Positions 41,110 through 49,614 are shown, numbered from the stretch's first letter. The stretch is 64,000 nt of DNA from Thiogranum sp963752745 (GCA_963752745.1 CAVWAK010000005.1:1-64000), one strand, 5' to 3'. Notes: generated by a model from the sequence alone, not told the origin. Translations and numbers: made by a program.

Positions 41110-41133
41110 GGGGACAGAATTAAATCTGTCCCC
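41110..41133. terminator. Bidirectional hairpin GGGGACAGA/TCTGTCCCC
   Basis: Perfect 9-bp stem (GGGGACAGA, loop ATTAAA, TCTGTCCCC) followed by TTT on the plus strand. It lies between the convergent SYLF gene (stop 41098) and the methyltransferase fusion, whose TAA stop falls inside the loop. It can terminate the plus-strand unit. The same palindrome type is known as a dispersed repeat in some gammaproteobacteria, from memory. Confidence 0.55.
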
Positions 41134-42851
41134 TTTCATCTCTTGCCGGGTCGCACCGCAGGCAATGCACGCTGAACAGCTGTTGTTCATCGGTCCACAC
41201 CTGGCCGGCAACGAAACCACTGGCTTCCGCCAGTGCTTGAAATTCCTCGATACTGTATTTGTATGAACTTTCCGTATGTAATGTTTCACCGGCAGTAAAG
41301 TCGACCTGCGCACCCGCCACGCTGACGGTCTGGTCGATGCGGCTCATCAGGTGCATTTCGATACGCCCGGCATCATCATTGAAATACGCCTGGTGCTCAA
41401 ACAGCTCAACATCAAAATCCGCTTCCAGCTCACGATTCATACGCTCAAGCAGATTAAGGTTGAATGCCGCTGTCACCTGCTGGGTATCGTTGTATGCTGC
41501 ATGCAGTATATGGTTGTGCTTTTTCAGATCGACACCAATCAGCAGTTTGCCGTTCTTCACCCAGGTGCCGGCCGAGCCGGGCCAGCAACTGGGACGCGTC
41601 GTCAGGTTCAAAATTACCAATGCTGGAACCGGGAAAGAATGCCACGCGCGGCAGGTGATCCGGCAATTCGGGCAACTGAAAATCACCACTGTAGTCGGTA
41701 CAGGCTGCATGGACCTCGAGATCAGGATAATCTGCGGCAAGCGCCCTTGCAGAACCCAGCAAATGGTCACGGGAAATATCCAGTGGCACATAGGCAGCAG
41801 GTTCCAGCGCATCAAGCAGCGTCCTTATCTTGCGACTGCTGCCACTACCGAGTTCAACCAGCATACACTCGTCACCCAGGAATTCCGCTATCGCTTCGCC
41901 CTTGTCCTCGAGAATGCCCAGCTCGGTGCGAGTCGGATAGTACTCGGGCAATTCGGTGATAGCGTCAAACAGCTCTGACCCGCGCTGGTCATAGAAATAC
42001 TTCGGTGAAACCCGCTTCGGCGTTTGTGTCAGGCCATCAAGAACTTCTGCCCTGAAATCTGCAACGGGAGGATGATAGTCGTAAAAGTGTACCGTTCCAG
42101 CCATGGAGATATGCCTGAGTAATTTAGCCGTTAGAAACGCTGAATTCTTCTTGCCGACCACTTTGTCGCGCACTTTCCAGAATATACTGTCGGGATTCAC
42201 CACAACAATAAAGATTTTACGCAGTTGGTCCTCGGGACAGGTCAACTCCCGCACGCCATGCCAGCCACGCTCACTGCGCTCCAGAATGGCACTGACGTTG
42301 CCGGTCGACTTGCAGGTAATGATGTTTTTGAAGTCTGAAAACGCCGGCGCTGTATCGGGGTTCATATTGCCGCCATCGTCCAGTACCAGGGTTTCACCGC
42401 CCCAGCTCGGATCCCATTCTTCGTCAGTGTTGAAATAGAACAGGTGTGAGCCGTGCTCTCGCTTGGCATCGCAATGCGGCGACACCGAACAGCCCGCAGG
42501 CGCATAGTGCCAGTGAAAACGGAACTCCGGCTTCGAGGCATTGAACAATTGCCCGATGACATTGCGATAACGATCGCTGCGCAGCTCGCTGATAAAATCG
42601 ATCCACGGCTGAGGTACAGCCATGCCTTCCTCGTATTCCAGCGAATAACGGTCATGCGGCTGTTGACCGGCACGACGCCCGTAACCGAACTTCTGTGCAA
42701 ACATGCCCATGTCCGGCATGTTACGACTCAGGGCCTCATAGCCTTCATCAGTCAGCAATTTTTCAGGATTTGCCCAGGGATACGGTTTCTGGTTGCGGAA
42801 TGCCTGAACATCAATGGCTTCCAACGCGTCAAAATCGATATATTGCGTCAT
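41120..42851 (-). pseudogene. 2OG-Fe(II) oxygenase fused to EgtD-like methyltransferase, frameshifted
   Basis: Two domains in one frame. Residues 1-240: 2OG-Fe(II) oxygenase with iron ligands HCD (SPHCDAKREHGSH) and H in ERGWHGVREL. Residues 250-576: EgtD-family methyltransferase (Methyltransf_33, which methylates the alpha-amino group of histidine): KYFYDQRGSELFDAITELPE, LVELGSGSSRKIRTLLDAL, FFPGSSIGNFEP. Near 41555-41562 the frame changes. Skipping one base continues GKLLIGVDLKKHNHILHAAY to the end at 41120. Start ATG 42851 has GAGGAA ten bases upstream. The second domain could also start at its own ATG (MAGTVHFYDY) within the same frame. No EgtB is nearby. Confidence 0.82.
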
Positions 42852-42865
42852 TGCTGGCAATTCCT

Positions 42866-43768
42866 CTATGCGGGTAAGGGCGGTGTACGATCCATGACTT
42901 CCATGGCGTCGTGGCGTACGTGATTGCGTTTCATTTCATCCCTTAACAGCGATTCGCTGACGACGCCCTGTTCCAGGCATTCTTTTAACAGGCCGAAGAA
43001 AAACCTCTCCTGATTTTTGTCGGGATGTTCCCAGTACTTACCCAGGAAAGCGTGCTCCCCGAACAATTGACCGCGCAGCCGGTTCAGAAATGCCAGCGGC
43101 GGGTATTTTCTCAGCTTGTCAGCAGGTGTGAAATCGACAGGCAAACCGGTTTTCCACGGCTGCGTGCGGCGCTTGGTGTTATGCAGCATTTTGGTATCTT
43201 CCGTCAGGCGGTCAAAGTCATTCCATTCGTCTTCAAAATAACCCACGTTTTCCTGTGGCTCATCGCGCAGACACATCCATTCCTTGTAATCGCGTTCGTA
43301 ACGGAACAATTCGTCAAACTCTTTCTCTGCATCCCAGTGTTTGAGCCTTGCACACTCCAGCAGCATGACACTGGTTGCAACGCACTGGGCCTTTTTCTTG
43401 TTTGCCGACCGGTAACGGCCCATGACCGCCTTGCCCTGCATATCCCGGTCGAGCAACTCGTTGACATCACCAATGGCAAAGATGTCCGGATCGATGACAA
43501 CCGCCCGGCCTTCATAGTCCATCAGTTTGGGAGGCAGAAAACGCAGTGGCGTAAACGACTGCAGGTCATCGAGGCGCCAGACGCGGTCGACCCCGCCACG
43601 CAAAAACTTCTGGCCTTCCTTTTGTTTAAGAAATTCAAAATCCTTGACCTGCAAGAACTCTACATCGAATGCATCGGGGTTGGCTGAATTGCGCTTCAGC
43701 GCATAGGAGGCTACCAGCGCACCAACCCATTGCTTGTCATTGGTATGGATGTAAACGCGCTTTTTCAT
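42866..43768 (-). CDS. GT8-like putative glycosyltransferase, paralogue 2
   Basis: 300-residue paralogue of the gene at 8671-9582. ATG 43768 has GGGAG nine bases upstream and gives MKKRVYIHTNDKQWVGALVA, aligned with the other copy. Shared blocks: DDLQSFTPLRFLPPKLM, AVVIDPDIFAIGDVNELL with DPD at the presumed metal site, MQGKAVM, PWKTGLPVDF and HVRHDAMEVMDRTPPLP. It starts four bases beyond the stop of the upstream sulfotransferase, so the two are certainly one unit. Activity and sugar are unknown. Confidence 0.67.
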   Translation of the reverse strand: MKKRVYIHTNDKQWVGALVASYALKRNSANPDAFDVEFLQVKDFEFLKQKEGQKFLRGGVDRVWRLDDLQSFTPLRFLPPKLMDYEGRAVVIDPDIFAIGDVNELLDRDMQGKAVMGRYRSANKKKAQCVATSVMLLECARLKHWDAEKEFDELFRYERDYKEWMCLRDEPQENVGYFEDEWNDFDRLTEDTKMLHNTKRRTQPWKTGLPVDFTPADKLRKYPPLAFLNRLRGQLFGEHAFLGKYWEHPDKNQERFFFGLLKECLEQGVVSESLLRDEMKRNHVRHDAMEVMDRTPPLPA

Positions 43769-43772
43769 TGAT

Positions 43773-44747
43773 TCAACTCCCGGAAGCCACCTCACCGGCA
43801 GGCTGCTTCGCCGGCGCAGTTTCCAGATCACTTTTATAACCGAATACGTCAGACAGGCGGTTGTCGACCATGGCGTCAATTTCAGCCAGCTGGTCATCTT
43901 CAAAGTAGTCGCGGTAGCCGCCAACCTTGGCACGCCTGACCTTGTAGGAATGCGGATTGCTTGGATCCTTGGCTTTCACCCGGCTGCCACTGCGCCAGAA
44001 ATAGTTTTCTTTCTCCAGCTTGCGCAGGTTATCCACCGAGGAGAACTCCACCGCGTTTTTAATATGTGCCTCATCAGGCTGCATATCCAGAAACTCGACA
44101 ATACGCTTCAGCTGCGTTTCCGGGTCGCTGCGCATGTCTTCGTAACGCACCAGCAACAGATTTTTAATCTTCGGCAGCTCGCTCGCCCAGCCGTTCATAA
44201 AATCGATAACGCGAGGCAGGAAGGCCACCTCCGGACGCATGAGAAAGTCGTGAACCGACAGGTCACTGCCTGCAGGCGGGTAGCGGTTCATGGACATCTT
44301 CGCCGGCCGCATGCGGTATTTCCACTGGAAAAACTGGGATACAGCAACGTCCTGGGGACGCCGCACCAGTAATACCACTTTCTTGTCGTAGAAATCTTTC
44401 TTGTTGTCCAGGTTGCCGGTATAGCCACGCAGGTAATTATCATGGGTGTAGAAGATCTTCGGTACTGCACTATTGATCTTGTGGAAGTTATCAAAGCCCA
44501 TGAGGATGCGCTCAGGCAGCTGGTAGGCCTGCTGGTAATAACGTGAGATCATGACCCGCATCCAGGTACGCCCACTCTTGCCATAGGAGGCGAAGATATA
44601 GTCGCACTGTTTATACTTGCGAAATTCTTCGCGTCCACGCCGCCAGCGTTCGAGTGCATGCGCCTGTTTTTCAGGCAGGAATACCGAGACTGCCCGCACC
44701 AGCCAGCGCATCAGCCGTTTAAATACGATGTGCATTGAGAACCTCAC
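43773..44747 (-). CDS. Sulfotransferase (PAPS-dependent), paralogue 4
   Basis: 324-residue sulfotransferase with PAPS loop YGKSGRTWMRVMISRYYQQ (about residue 55), FDNFHKINSAVPKIFYTHDN, RRPQDVAVSQFFQWKYRMRP and KVRRAKVGGYRDYF. The 3'-phosphate motif reads RRPQD where the paralogues have RDPRD, a notable change at a binding position. Start could be MRFSM or the second Met. First gene of a two-gene unit with the GT8-like gene. Acceptor unknown; a shared glycan or glycolipid with the 7.7-kb cluster is likely. Confidence 0.88.
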   Translation of the reverse strand: MRFSMHIVFKRLMRWLVRAVSVFLPEKQAHALERWRRGREEFRKYKQCDYIFASYGKSGRTWMRVMISRYYQQAYQLPERILMGFDNFHKINSAVPKIFYTHDNYLRGYTGNLDNKKDFYDKKVVLLVRRPQDVAVSQFFQWKYRMRPAKMSMNRYPPAGSDLSVHDFLMRPEVAFLPRVIDFMNGWASELPKIKNLLLVRYEDMRSDPETQLKRIVEFLDMQPDEAHIKNAVEFSSVDNLRKLEKENYFWRSGSRVKAKDPSNPHSYKVRRAKVGGYRDYFEDDQLAEIDAMVDNRLSDVFGYKSDLETAPAKQPAGEVASGS

Positions 44748-44806
44748 AGAGCGACATGAGCTCTATTGTACAACAGTAGCCGGATAGACTCCCGGCCACG
44801 AAAAGA

Positions 44807-44891
44807 TGGTGCCGACGGCCGGAGTCGAACCGGCACGGCTTACGCCACTACCCCCTCAAGATAGCGTGTCTACCAATTCCACCACGTCGGC
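44807..44891 (-). tRNA. tRNA-Leu (anticodon GAG)
   Basis: 85-nt tRNA with 7-bp acceptor stem GCCGACG/CGTCGGC, D-loop GGAATTGGTAGACACGC, anticodon stem-loop CTATCTTGAGGGGGTAG (anticodon GAG), a long variable arm as in class II tRNAs, T-arm GCCGGTTCGACTCCGGC, and an encoded CCA end. It lies just after secG, the same place as in many proteobacteria. Confidence 0.95.
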
Positions 44892-44901
44892 AATCAGGAA
44901 C

Positions 44902-45354
44902 TTACTCGGTTGCACCAGCCGGCGGCGTATCCGCAGCGGGCAGATCGTCGGGTACCGACGGGACATCGTCTAGCGGAGGCTCTTCAGCCACCAGTGTCTC
45001 GACATCGGGCAGATCGGCCGGAGGCAGGTCAATCGTTTCTTCGATAACGATTTCCTCGGTGGCAGGTGCCTCCTCTGTTTCTGACGCTATTCTACTGGTC
45101 ACACTGGCGGCAGGATCCATTGGTTTAAGCACCAGCGGTGAGGACAACAGCACGCTGTTAGCAAAAAAACCAAATGCCAGCAGGCCGGTTGTCCGGGTCA
45201 GAAAAGAGCCACCACCGCGCGCGCCGAATACGGTGCCGGACGCGCCGGCGCCAAAGGCTGCACCCATATCGGCGCCCTTGCCTTTTTGCAGCAACACCAG
45301 ACCAATAATGGACAGGCCCAGGACAACTTGAAGAATTAGTAATGCGGTAAACAT
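44902..45354 (-). CDS. secG: Protein translocase subunit SecG
   Basis: Small inner-membrane subunit of the SecYEG channel. The N-terminal half has the two membrane helices and conserved loop: LQVVLGLSIIGLVLLQKGKG, GAGASGTVFGARGGGSFLTR and TTGLLAFGFFANSV. At 150 residues it is longer than the usual 75-110 because of an acidic, Pro-rich tail (many Glu, Asp, Pro, such as EEPPLDDVPSVPDDLP) of no known function. Lies between tpiA and tRNA-Leu as in relatives. Confidence 0.93.
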   Translation of the reverse strand: MFTALLILQVVLGLSIIGLVLLQKGKGADMGAAFGAGASGTVFGARGGGSFLTRTTGLLAFGFFANSVLLSSPLVLKPMDPAASVTSRIASETEEAPATEEIVIEETIDLPPADLPDVETLVAEEPPLDDVPSVPDDLPAADTPPAGATE

Positions 45355-45376
45355 TTAGTTTTCCTGGCGGGCCTGT

Positions 45377-46129
45377 TCAGGCACCGGCTTTGCAGATAGT
45401 AAGGAAATCGTCAGCATCCAGTGCGGCGCCGCCGATCAAGCCGCCATCGATATCCGCCATGGTAAACAGCTCGGCAGCATTGGCACCCTTGACGCTGCCA
45501 CCGTAGAGGATCTGCACCTTGTCAGCAACAGACTGATCGAGGCCGGCCAGCTTGCCACGAATGAACGCGTGCACATCCTGCGCCTGTTGTGGTGATGCCG
45601 TTTTACCGGTACCGATAGCCCACACGGGCTCGTAAGCGATAACGCTGTCGCCAATGGCAGCGATACCCTCAAGTTTGATCACCGCATCCAGCTGGCGGCT
45701 GACAACATCCTCGGTGATACCCTGCTCGCGTTCTTCCAGGCTCTCACCCACACACAGAATCGGTGTCAGGCCCGCCTTGCGGGCAGCGGCAAACTTGCGG
45801 GCTGTAAAGTCATCGTCTTCGCCATAGATGCTGCGGCGTTCCGAGTGACCAACGATGGCGTAAGTGCAGCCAAAATCATTGAGCATGGCGCCGGATATCT
45901 CACCAGTGAAGGCACCGGATTCCTGGTCGGCGATATCCTGGCTACCCCAGGCGACCTTGCTGTCGGCGAGAAGATTGGCGACCAGCGGGATATAGACAAA
46001 CGGCGGACATACCGCGATCTGCGTGCTGCCGGTATCGGCTTCGCCGGCAGTTATCCCGGAAATCAGTTGTTTAACGCTGTCCAGAGAACCATTCAGTTTC
46101 CAGTTCCCCGCCACCAGTGTCTGCCGCAT
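45377..46129 (-). CDS. tpiA: Triosephosphate isomerase
   Basis: Interconverts dihydroxyacetone phosphate and glyceraldehyde 3-phosphate in glycolysis. The 250-residue product starts MRQTLVAGNWKLNGSL with the active-site lysine. The electrophilic histidine is in YAIVGHSERRSIYGE, the catalytic glutamate in VIAYEPVWAIGTGKTA, and the phosphate loop in ILYGGSVKGANAAEL. ATG 46129 is chosen because GGAG lies seven bases upstream (CAGGAGATGGGT). Its partner secG starts 22 bases after the stop. Confidence 0.97.
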   Translation of the reverse strand: MRQTLVAGNWKLNGSLDSVKQLISGITAGEADTGSTQIAVCPPFVYIPLVANLLADSKVAWGSQDIADQESGAFTGEISGAMLNDFGCTYAIVGHSERRSIYGEDDDFTARKFAAARKAGLTPILCVGESLEEREQGITEDVVSRQLDAVIKLEGIAAIGDSVIAYEPVWAIGTGKTASPQQAQDVHAFIRGKLAGLDQSVADKVQILYGGSVKGANAAELFTMADIDGGLIGGAALDADDFLTICKAGA

Positions 46130-46458
46130 ACCCATCTCCTGCAAGCCCTTGAAAATAGCCGCGTAGCGTAGCGATCCGGCGGGCAAAAATCAAATTTAAA
46201 ACGTCTGCCCCGGCCGGTAGAAACTAATCAGCCTCACCACCGTCACCAGCATCAGTGCAATCCGGGCAACCGGGCCCGCCAGGACGGGCTCACAGATGCC
46301 ATTCGCCCCTCTACAGCGTTACCGTTCCGGCCCGCCGCAGCCTGCCAGGATTGTTTTCACCAGCCTCCAGAGAGCCCAAACCCTCTGGTTACCGCGGGTT
46401 TAGTTGACTGATTCTGAAAGCAATTTATACTCGCCGAAGCGAATATCAGGAGATCCTT
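46130..46458. other. Intergenic stretch between tpiA and the TrpD2-like gene
   Basis: 329 bases between divergent genes. It should hold the tpiA promoter on the minus strand and has a good candidate promoter on the plus strand (46404-46431). I see no reading frame, repeat or RNA gene in the rest. Confidence 0.5.
46404..46431 (+). promoter_or_regulatory. Predicted sigma-70 promoter for the TrpD2-like gene
   Basis: TTGACT at 46404-46409, spacer of 16 bases, TATACT at 46426-46431. The ATG follows 27 bases later with the ribosome site CAGGAG, so the leader would be about 20 bases long. Confidence 0.5.
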
Positions 46459-47583
46459 ATGAGCACGCCCGCCGATTCGGTCAACAGTGACCTGCAGACC
46501 ACCATGCGATCCATCATACAGCGTATCGCCACCGGCCCGGAGCTGTCCAAGGACATCTCCCAGGAAGAAGCGCGGATCGGCACGGCAGCCATCTTCGAAG
46601 ACCAGGTCGACCCGGTGCGTGCGGCCATCTTCTTTATTGCCCTGCGCATGAAACGTGAAACCGCGGAGGAAAACCGCGGCGTGCTGGACGCTATTCGCGA
46701 CTACACGAACACCGTCACCGCCGAAGTCGACGAAGTTGTCGATCTGGTGGACCCCTACGACGGCTACAACCGCACGTTACCCTCATCGCCCTTCCTGCCG
46801 GCGATACTGGCCGCCTGCGGCGCGCCCACCGTCTCGCATGGCGTGGATTCGGTAGGCCCGAAGTTCGGCATTACACACCGCCACGTGCTGGCTGCGGCCG
46901 GCGTACCCGTCGATCTGACAACAACACAAGCCGCTGCTCGACTGGCCGACCCGGAGTTGGGCTGGAGCTACGTCGACCAGGCGCAATTCTGCCCGAAACT
47001 GCACGATCTCGTGGCCCTGCGCCAGCAAATGATCAAGCGCCCGGTACTGACCACCGTAGAAGTGCTGGCCAAGCCGATCGCGGGTAAACAGAAAACCCAT
47101 TTCATAACCGGCTATGTGCACAAACCGTATCCGCCGGTGTACGCCATGCTGGCACGCCACGTCGGTTTTGATTCCGCGCTACTGCTGCGTGGTACCGAGG
47201 GTGGCGTTATCCCCTCACTGCGCCAGGTCGGCAAGTACTTTGCCTACCACGATATGGGTGAAGAACAACCGGTGGACATTGACCCGGGCAGTATTGGCAT
47301 TCAGCAGGATGTGCGTGCCGTTCCCTTGCCGGACAATCTGCCGGAGGCCACCCAGACAGTTGATGAGGTCGCCTTGACGGTGAATGTCGAAGCTGCCGCC
47401 AAAGCTGCCGCAGACGCGGGCATGGCAGCACTCAAGGGTGAAAAAGGCGCTACCTACGATTCACTGGTGTACGTTGGCGCTATTACCCTGCAGCATCTCG
47501 GCAAACACGCCGACCTGCAAAGTGCCGCTGAGCAGGTGCGCAGCGTGCTCGACTCCGGTGCCGCCGCCGCTCGCATCAAGTAG
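46459..47583 (+). CDS. TrpD2-like glycosyltransferase family 3 protein
   Basis: 374-residue protein of the anthranilate phosphoribosyltransferase/thymidine phosphorylase fold. It has the N-terminal helical domain (IIQRIATGPELSKDISQEEA, EENRGVLDAIRDYTN) and the phosphorylase-like core (ACGAPTVSHGVDSVGPKFGI, RGTEGGVIPSL). The PRPP glycine loop GTGGD-type motif of true TrpD enzymes is not present (SHGVDSVG at that place), and there is no trp operon here, so tryptophan synthesis is unlikely. Some TrpD2 (YbiB) proteins bind nucleic acid. A Rieske ferredoxin gene follows after 12 bases. Confidence 0.72.
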   Translation: MSTPADSVNSDLQTTMRSIIQRIATGPELSKDISQEEARIGTAAIFEDQVDPVRAAIFFIALRMKRETAEENRGVLDAIRDYTNTVTAEVDEVVDLVDPYDGYNRTLPSSPFLPAILAACGAPTVSHGVDSVGPKFGITHRHVLAAAGVPVDLTTTQAAARLADPELGWSYVDQAQFCPKLHDLVALRQQMIKRPVLTTVEVLAKPIAGKQKTHFITGYVHKPYPPVYAMLARHVGFDSALLLRGTEGGVIPSLRQVGKYFAYHDMGEEQPVDIDPGSIGIQQDVRAVPLPDNLPEATQTVDEVALTVNVEAAAKAAADAGMAALKGEKGATYDSLVYVGAITLQHLGKHADLQSAAEQVRSVLDSGAAAARIK

Positions 47584-47595
47584 GGAGAGGCATAC

Positions 47596-47910
47596 ATGGA
47601 TGCACCCTTTGAAGCGATTGCCGAAGAAGGCGAACTGTCCCCGGGACAGATGAAGAAAATTCAGGTGGGTGGCAAGCACCTGCTGCTGTGCAATGCCGAG
47701 GGCGACTACTACGTCGTCGACGAAATGTGCAGCCACGAAGATTACTCACTGCATCTGGGCTGCATACAGGGGAAAAAGATCAAGTGCTCCCTTCACGGCA
47801 GTTACTTTGACCTGGCATCCGGTGAAGCACTGGTTGATCCGGCGGATGAGCCAATTGGCACTTACCCGGTAAAAGTAGAGGCAGGCCGTATCTGGGTTGA
47901 TCCTGGCTGA
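47596..47910 (+). CDS. Rieske-type [2Fe-2S] ferredoxin
   Basis: 104-residue small Rieske protein like the ferredoxin components of ring-hydroxylating dioxygenases. Cluster ligands are in CSHEDYSLHLG (C-x-H) and KCSLHGSYFDL (C-x2-H). A ribosome site AGGGAGAG precedes the ATG. No terminal oxygenase or reductase is nearby; it probably transfers electrons in partnership with an enzyme encoded elsewhere. It is co-transcribed with the TrpD2-like gene. Confidence 0.88.
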   Translation: MDAPFEAIAEEGELSPGQMKKIQVGGKHLLLCNAEGDYYVVDEMCSHEDYSLHLGCIQGKKIKCSLHGSYFDLASGEALVDPADEPIGTYPVKVEAGRIWVDPG

Positions 47911-48098
47911 GAAAGCCCCGCTCAATTGAAAACTTCTTGTCATTGTAAGCACGGCACTGCAATCTTGCAGCCTGGACTTCAGTTAGTCAGAGAATGCTTC
48001 GTTACTGCAAGTTACTTTTACCGGTAGCATTGCGCCCGGCAATGATGAGTAAATCATAAGCTCCCTGACATAAACACTATTTTAGGGCTCACATAAGT

Positions 48099-49614
48099 AT
48101 GCATATCTCGAAGGTTGTTGCCTCTATCTGGTGGTTACTCTCTGCACTATCGTTGCTCTCAGGCTGCGCGATCGATCAAACAGTACAACAACCCCAACAG
48201 CACACCCGGGCAAAAAATATCATCCTGTTCGTCGGCGATGGCATGGGGGTTTCTACCGTCACCGCGGCACGTATCCTGGAGGGCCAGTTACGCGGCGAGT
48301 CCGGTGAAGAAAACCTGCTGAGCTTTGATCGATTCCCCAACGTTGCCCTGTCCAAGACGTATAACACTAATCAGCAGACACCCGACTCGGCCGGTTCAAT
48401 GTCGGCCATCATGACCGGCGAGAAAACCCGCGCTGGCGTGATCTCGGTAAACCAGTACAGCAGACGCACCGATTGTCGAAGCTCACAAGGCAAGTCACTG
48501 ACCCACTTTTCTTGAATTTGCGGAACAGGCTGGCAAATCAACGGGCGTGGTAACCACCACCCGTCTTACCCATGCAACACCGGCCGCCACCTACGCTCAC
48601 TCACCGGAACGTGGCTGGGAAGGTGATAGCAAAATGCCCGCTGCAGCTCTGCAGGACGGTTGCAGGGATATCGCCAGCCAGTTGATCGATTTTCCGTATG
48701 GCGATGGACTGGAGGTCGCTCTCGGCGGCGGCCGGCGTTATTTTATCCCGAACACCAAACCCGACCCGGAGTTGACGGACAAAAAGGGCCTGCGTAAAGA
48801 CGGCCGTGACCTGACACAGGAATGGCTTTCCAGCAGTAATTCAGCCTACGTGTGGAGCCAGGTACAGCTCGACGCCCTGAACCTGACGGAAACCGACCAT
48901 CTGCTGGGCCTGTTCAACTATTCACACATGCAGTATGAAGCGGATCGCAGCCTGGACCCCGGCGGTGAGCCGTCACTGTCAGAGATGACGGCCAAAGCCA
49001 TCGACATACTGAAGAAAAACCGGCAAGGCTATTTCCTGGTCATTGAGGGCGGCCGCATCGACCACGCCCACCACGCGGGCAATGCCTATCGCGCGCTGAC
49101 CGATACCATTGAGTTATCGAGAGCCGTGACCACTGCGCTTGATAAAACCGATGCCAACGACACACTGATTATTGTCACCGCAGACCATAGCCACGCCTTC
49201 ACCATGGCCGGTTACCCGACCCGCGGCAATCCCATTCTTGGTAAAGTGGTCGGCAATAATAAATTTGGCGAACCCGAATCCAGCCCCAAACTGGCCGAAG
49301 ATGGCAAACCCTACACAACTCTCGGCTATCAGAACGGTCCGGGCTATATTTTCCGCGATACGCAGATGCTGACAAGCAAACGGCGCCCGCCTGTGAGCGG
49401 ACGCGAACAGGATTTATCGAATATCGATACGGAAGATCCTCACTTTCACCAACAGGCACTGGTTCCGCTTAAATCAGAAACCCACGGTGGTGAGGACGTT
49501 GTTATCTACGCTCATGGCCCAGGCGCCGACCTGGTGCACGGAGTGATGGAGCAGAACATGATATTTCATATTATGCGGGAGGCGATGGAAATTCCGGGCT
49601 CAGCGGACAATTGA
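48099..49614 (+). pseudogene. Alkaline phosphatase (PhoA family lipoprotein), frameshifted
   Basis: Phosphomonoesterase anchored as a lipoprotein (lipobox LLSGCA). First part (to about 48510): FVGDGMGVSTVTAARIL with metal ligands, and the nucleophile region QTPDSAGSMSAIMTGEKTRA (DSA). Second part in the next frame: GVVTTTRLTHATPAATYAH, GGGRRYF, EGGRIDHAHHAGNA and IVTADHSHAF, which bind zinc and magnesium. One T of the TTTT run at 48507-48510 is in excess; without it the frame is continuous (504 residues). All catalytic residues are present, so the repaired enzyme should work. Confidence 0.88.

Noticed and set aside
41120..42851. Ergothioneine biosynthesis locus
   Set aside because: Only an EgtD-like domain is present; no EgtB-type sulfoxide synthase or EgtE-like lyase is found, and the fused oxygenase is of another family.
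7432..44891. Integrative island inserted at tRNA-Leu
   Set aside because: The cargo does begin at the 3' end of tRNA-Leu, but I found no integrase or transposase gene, and no copy of the tRNA 3' end near 7.4-7.7 kb.
46459..47583. Tryptophan synthesis gene trpD
   Set aside because: The PRPP-binding glycine loop is not conserved and there are no other trp genes nearby; TrpD2-like is the better label.
9732..49614. Programmed +1 frameshifting by a shared slippery signal
   Set aside because: Bases at the nine sites differ (TTT-C, CGC-C, AGC-C, AAA-G, TTA-T, GGT-G and others) and no common downstream structure or Shine-Dalgarno-like stimulator is apparent.
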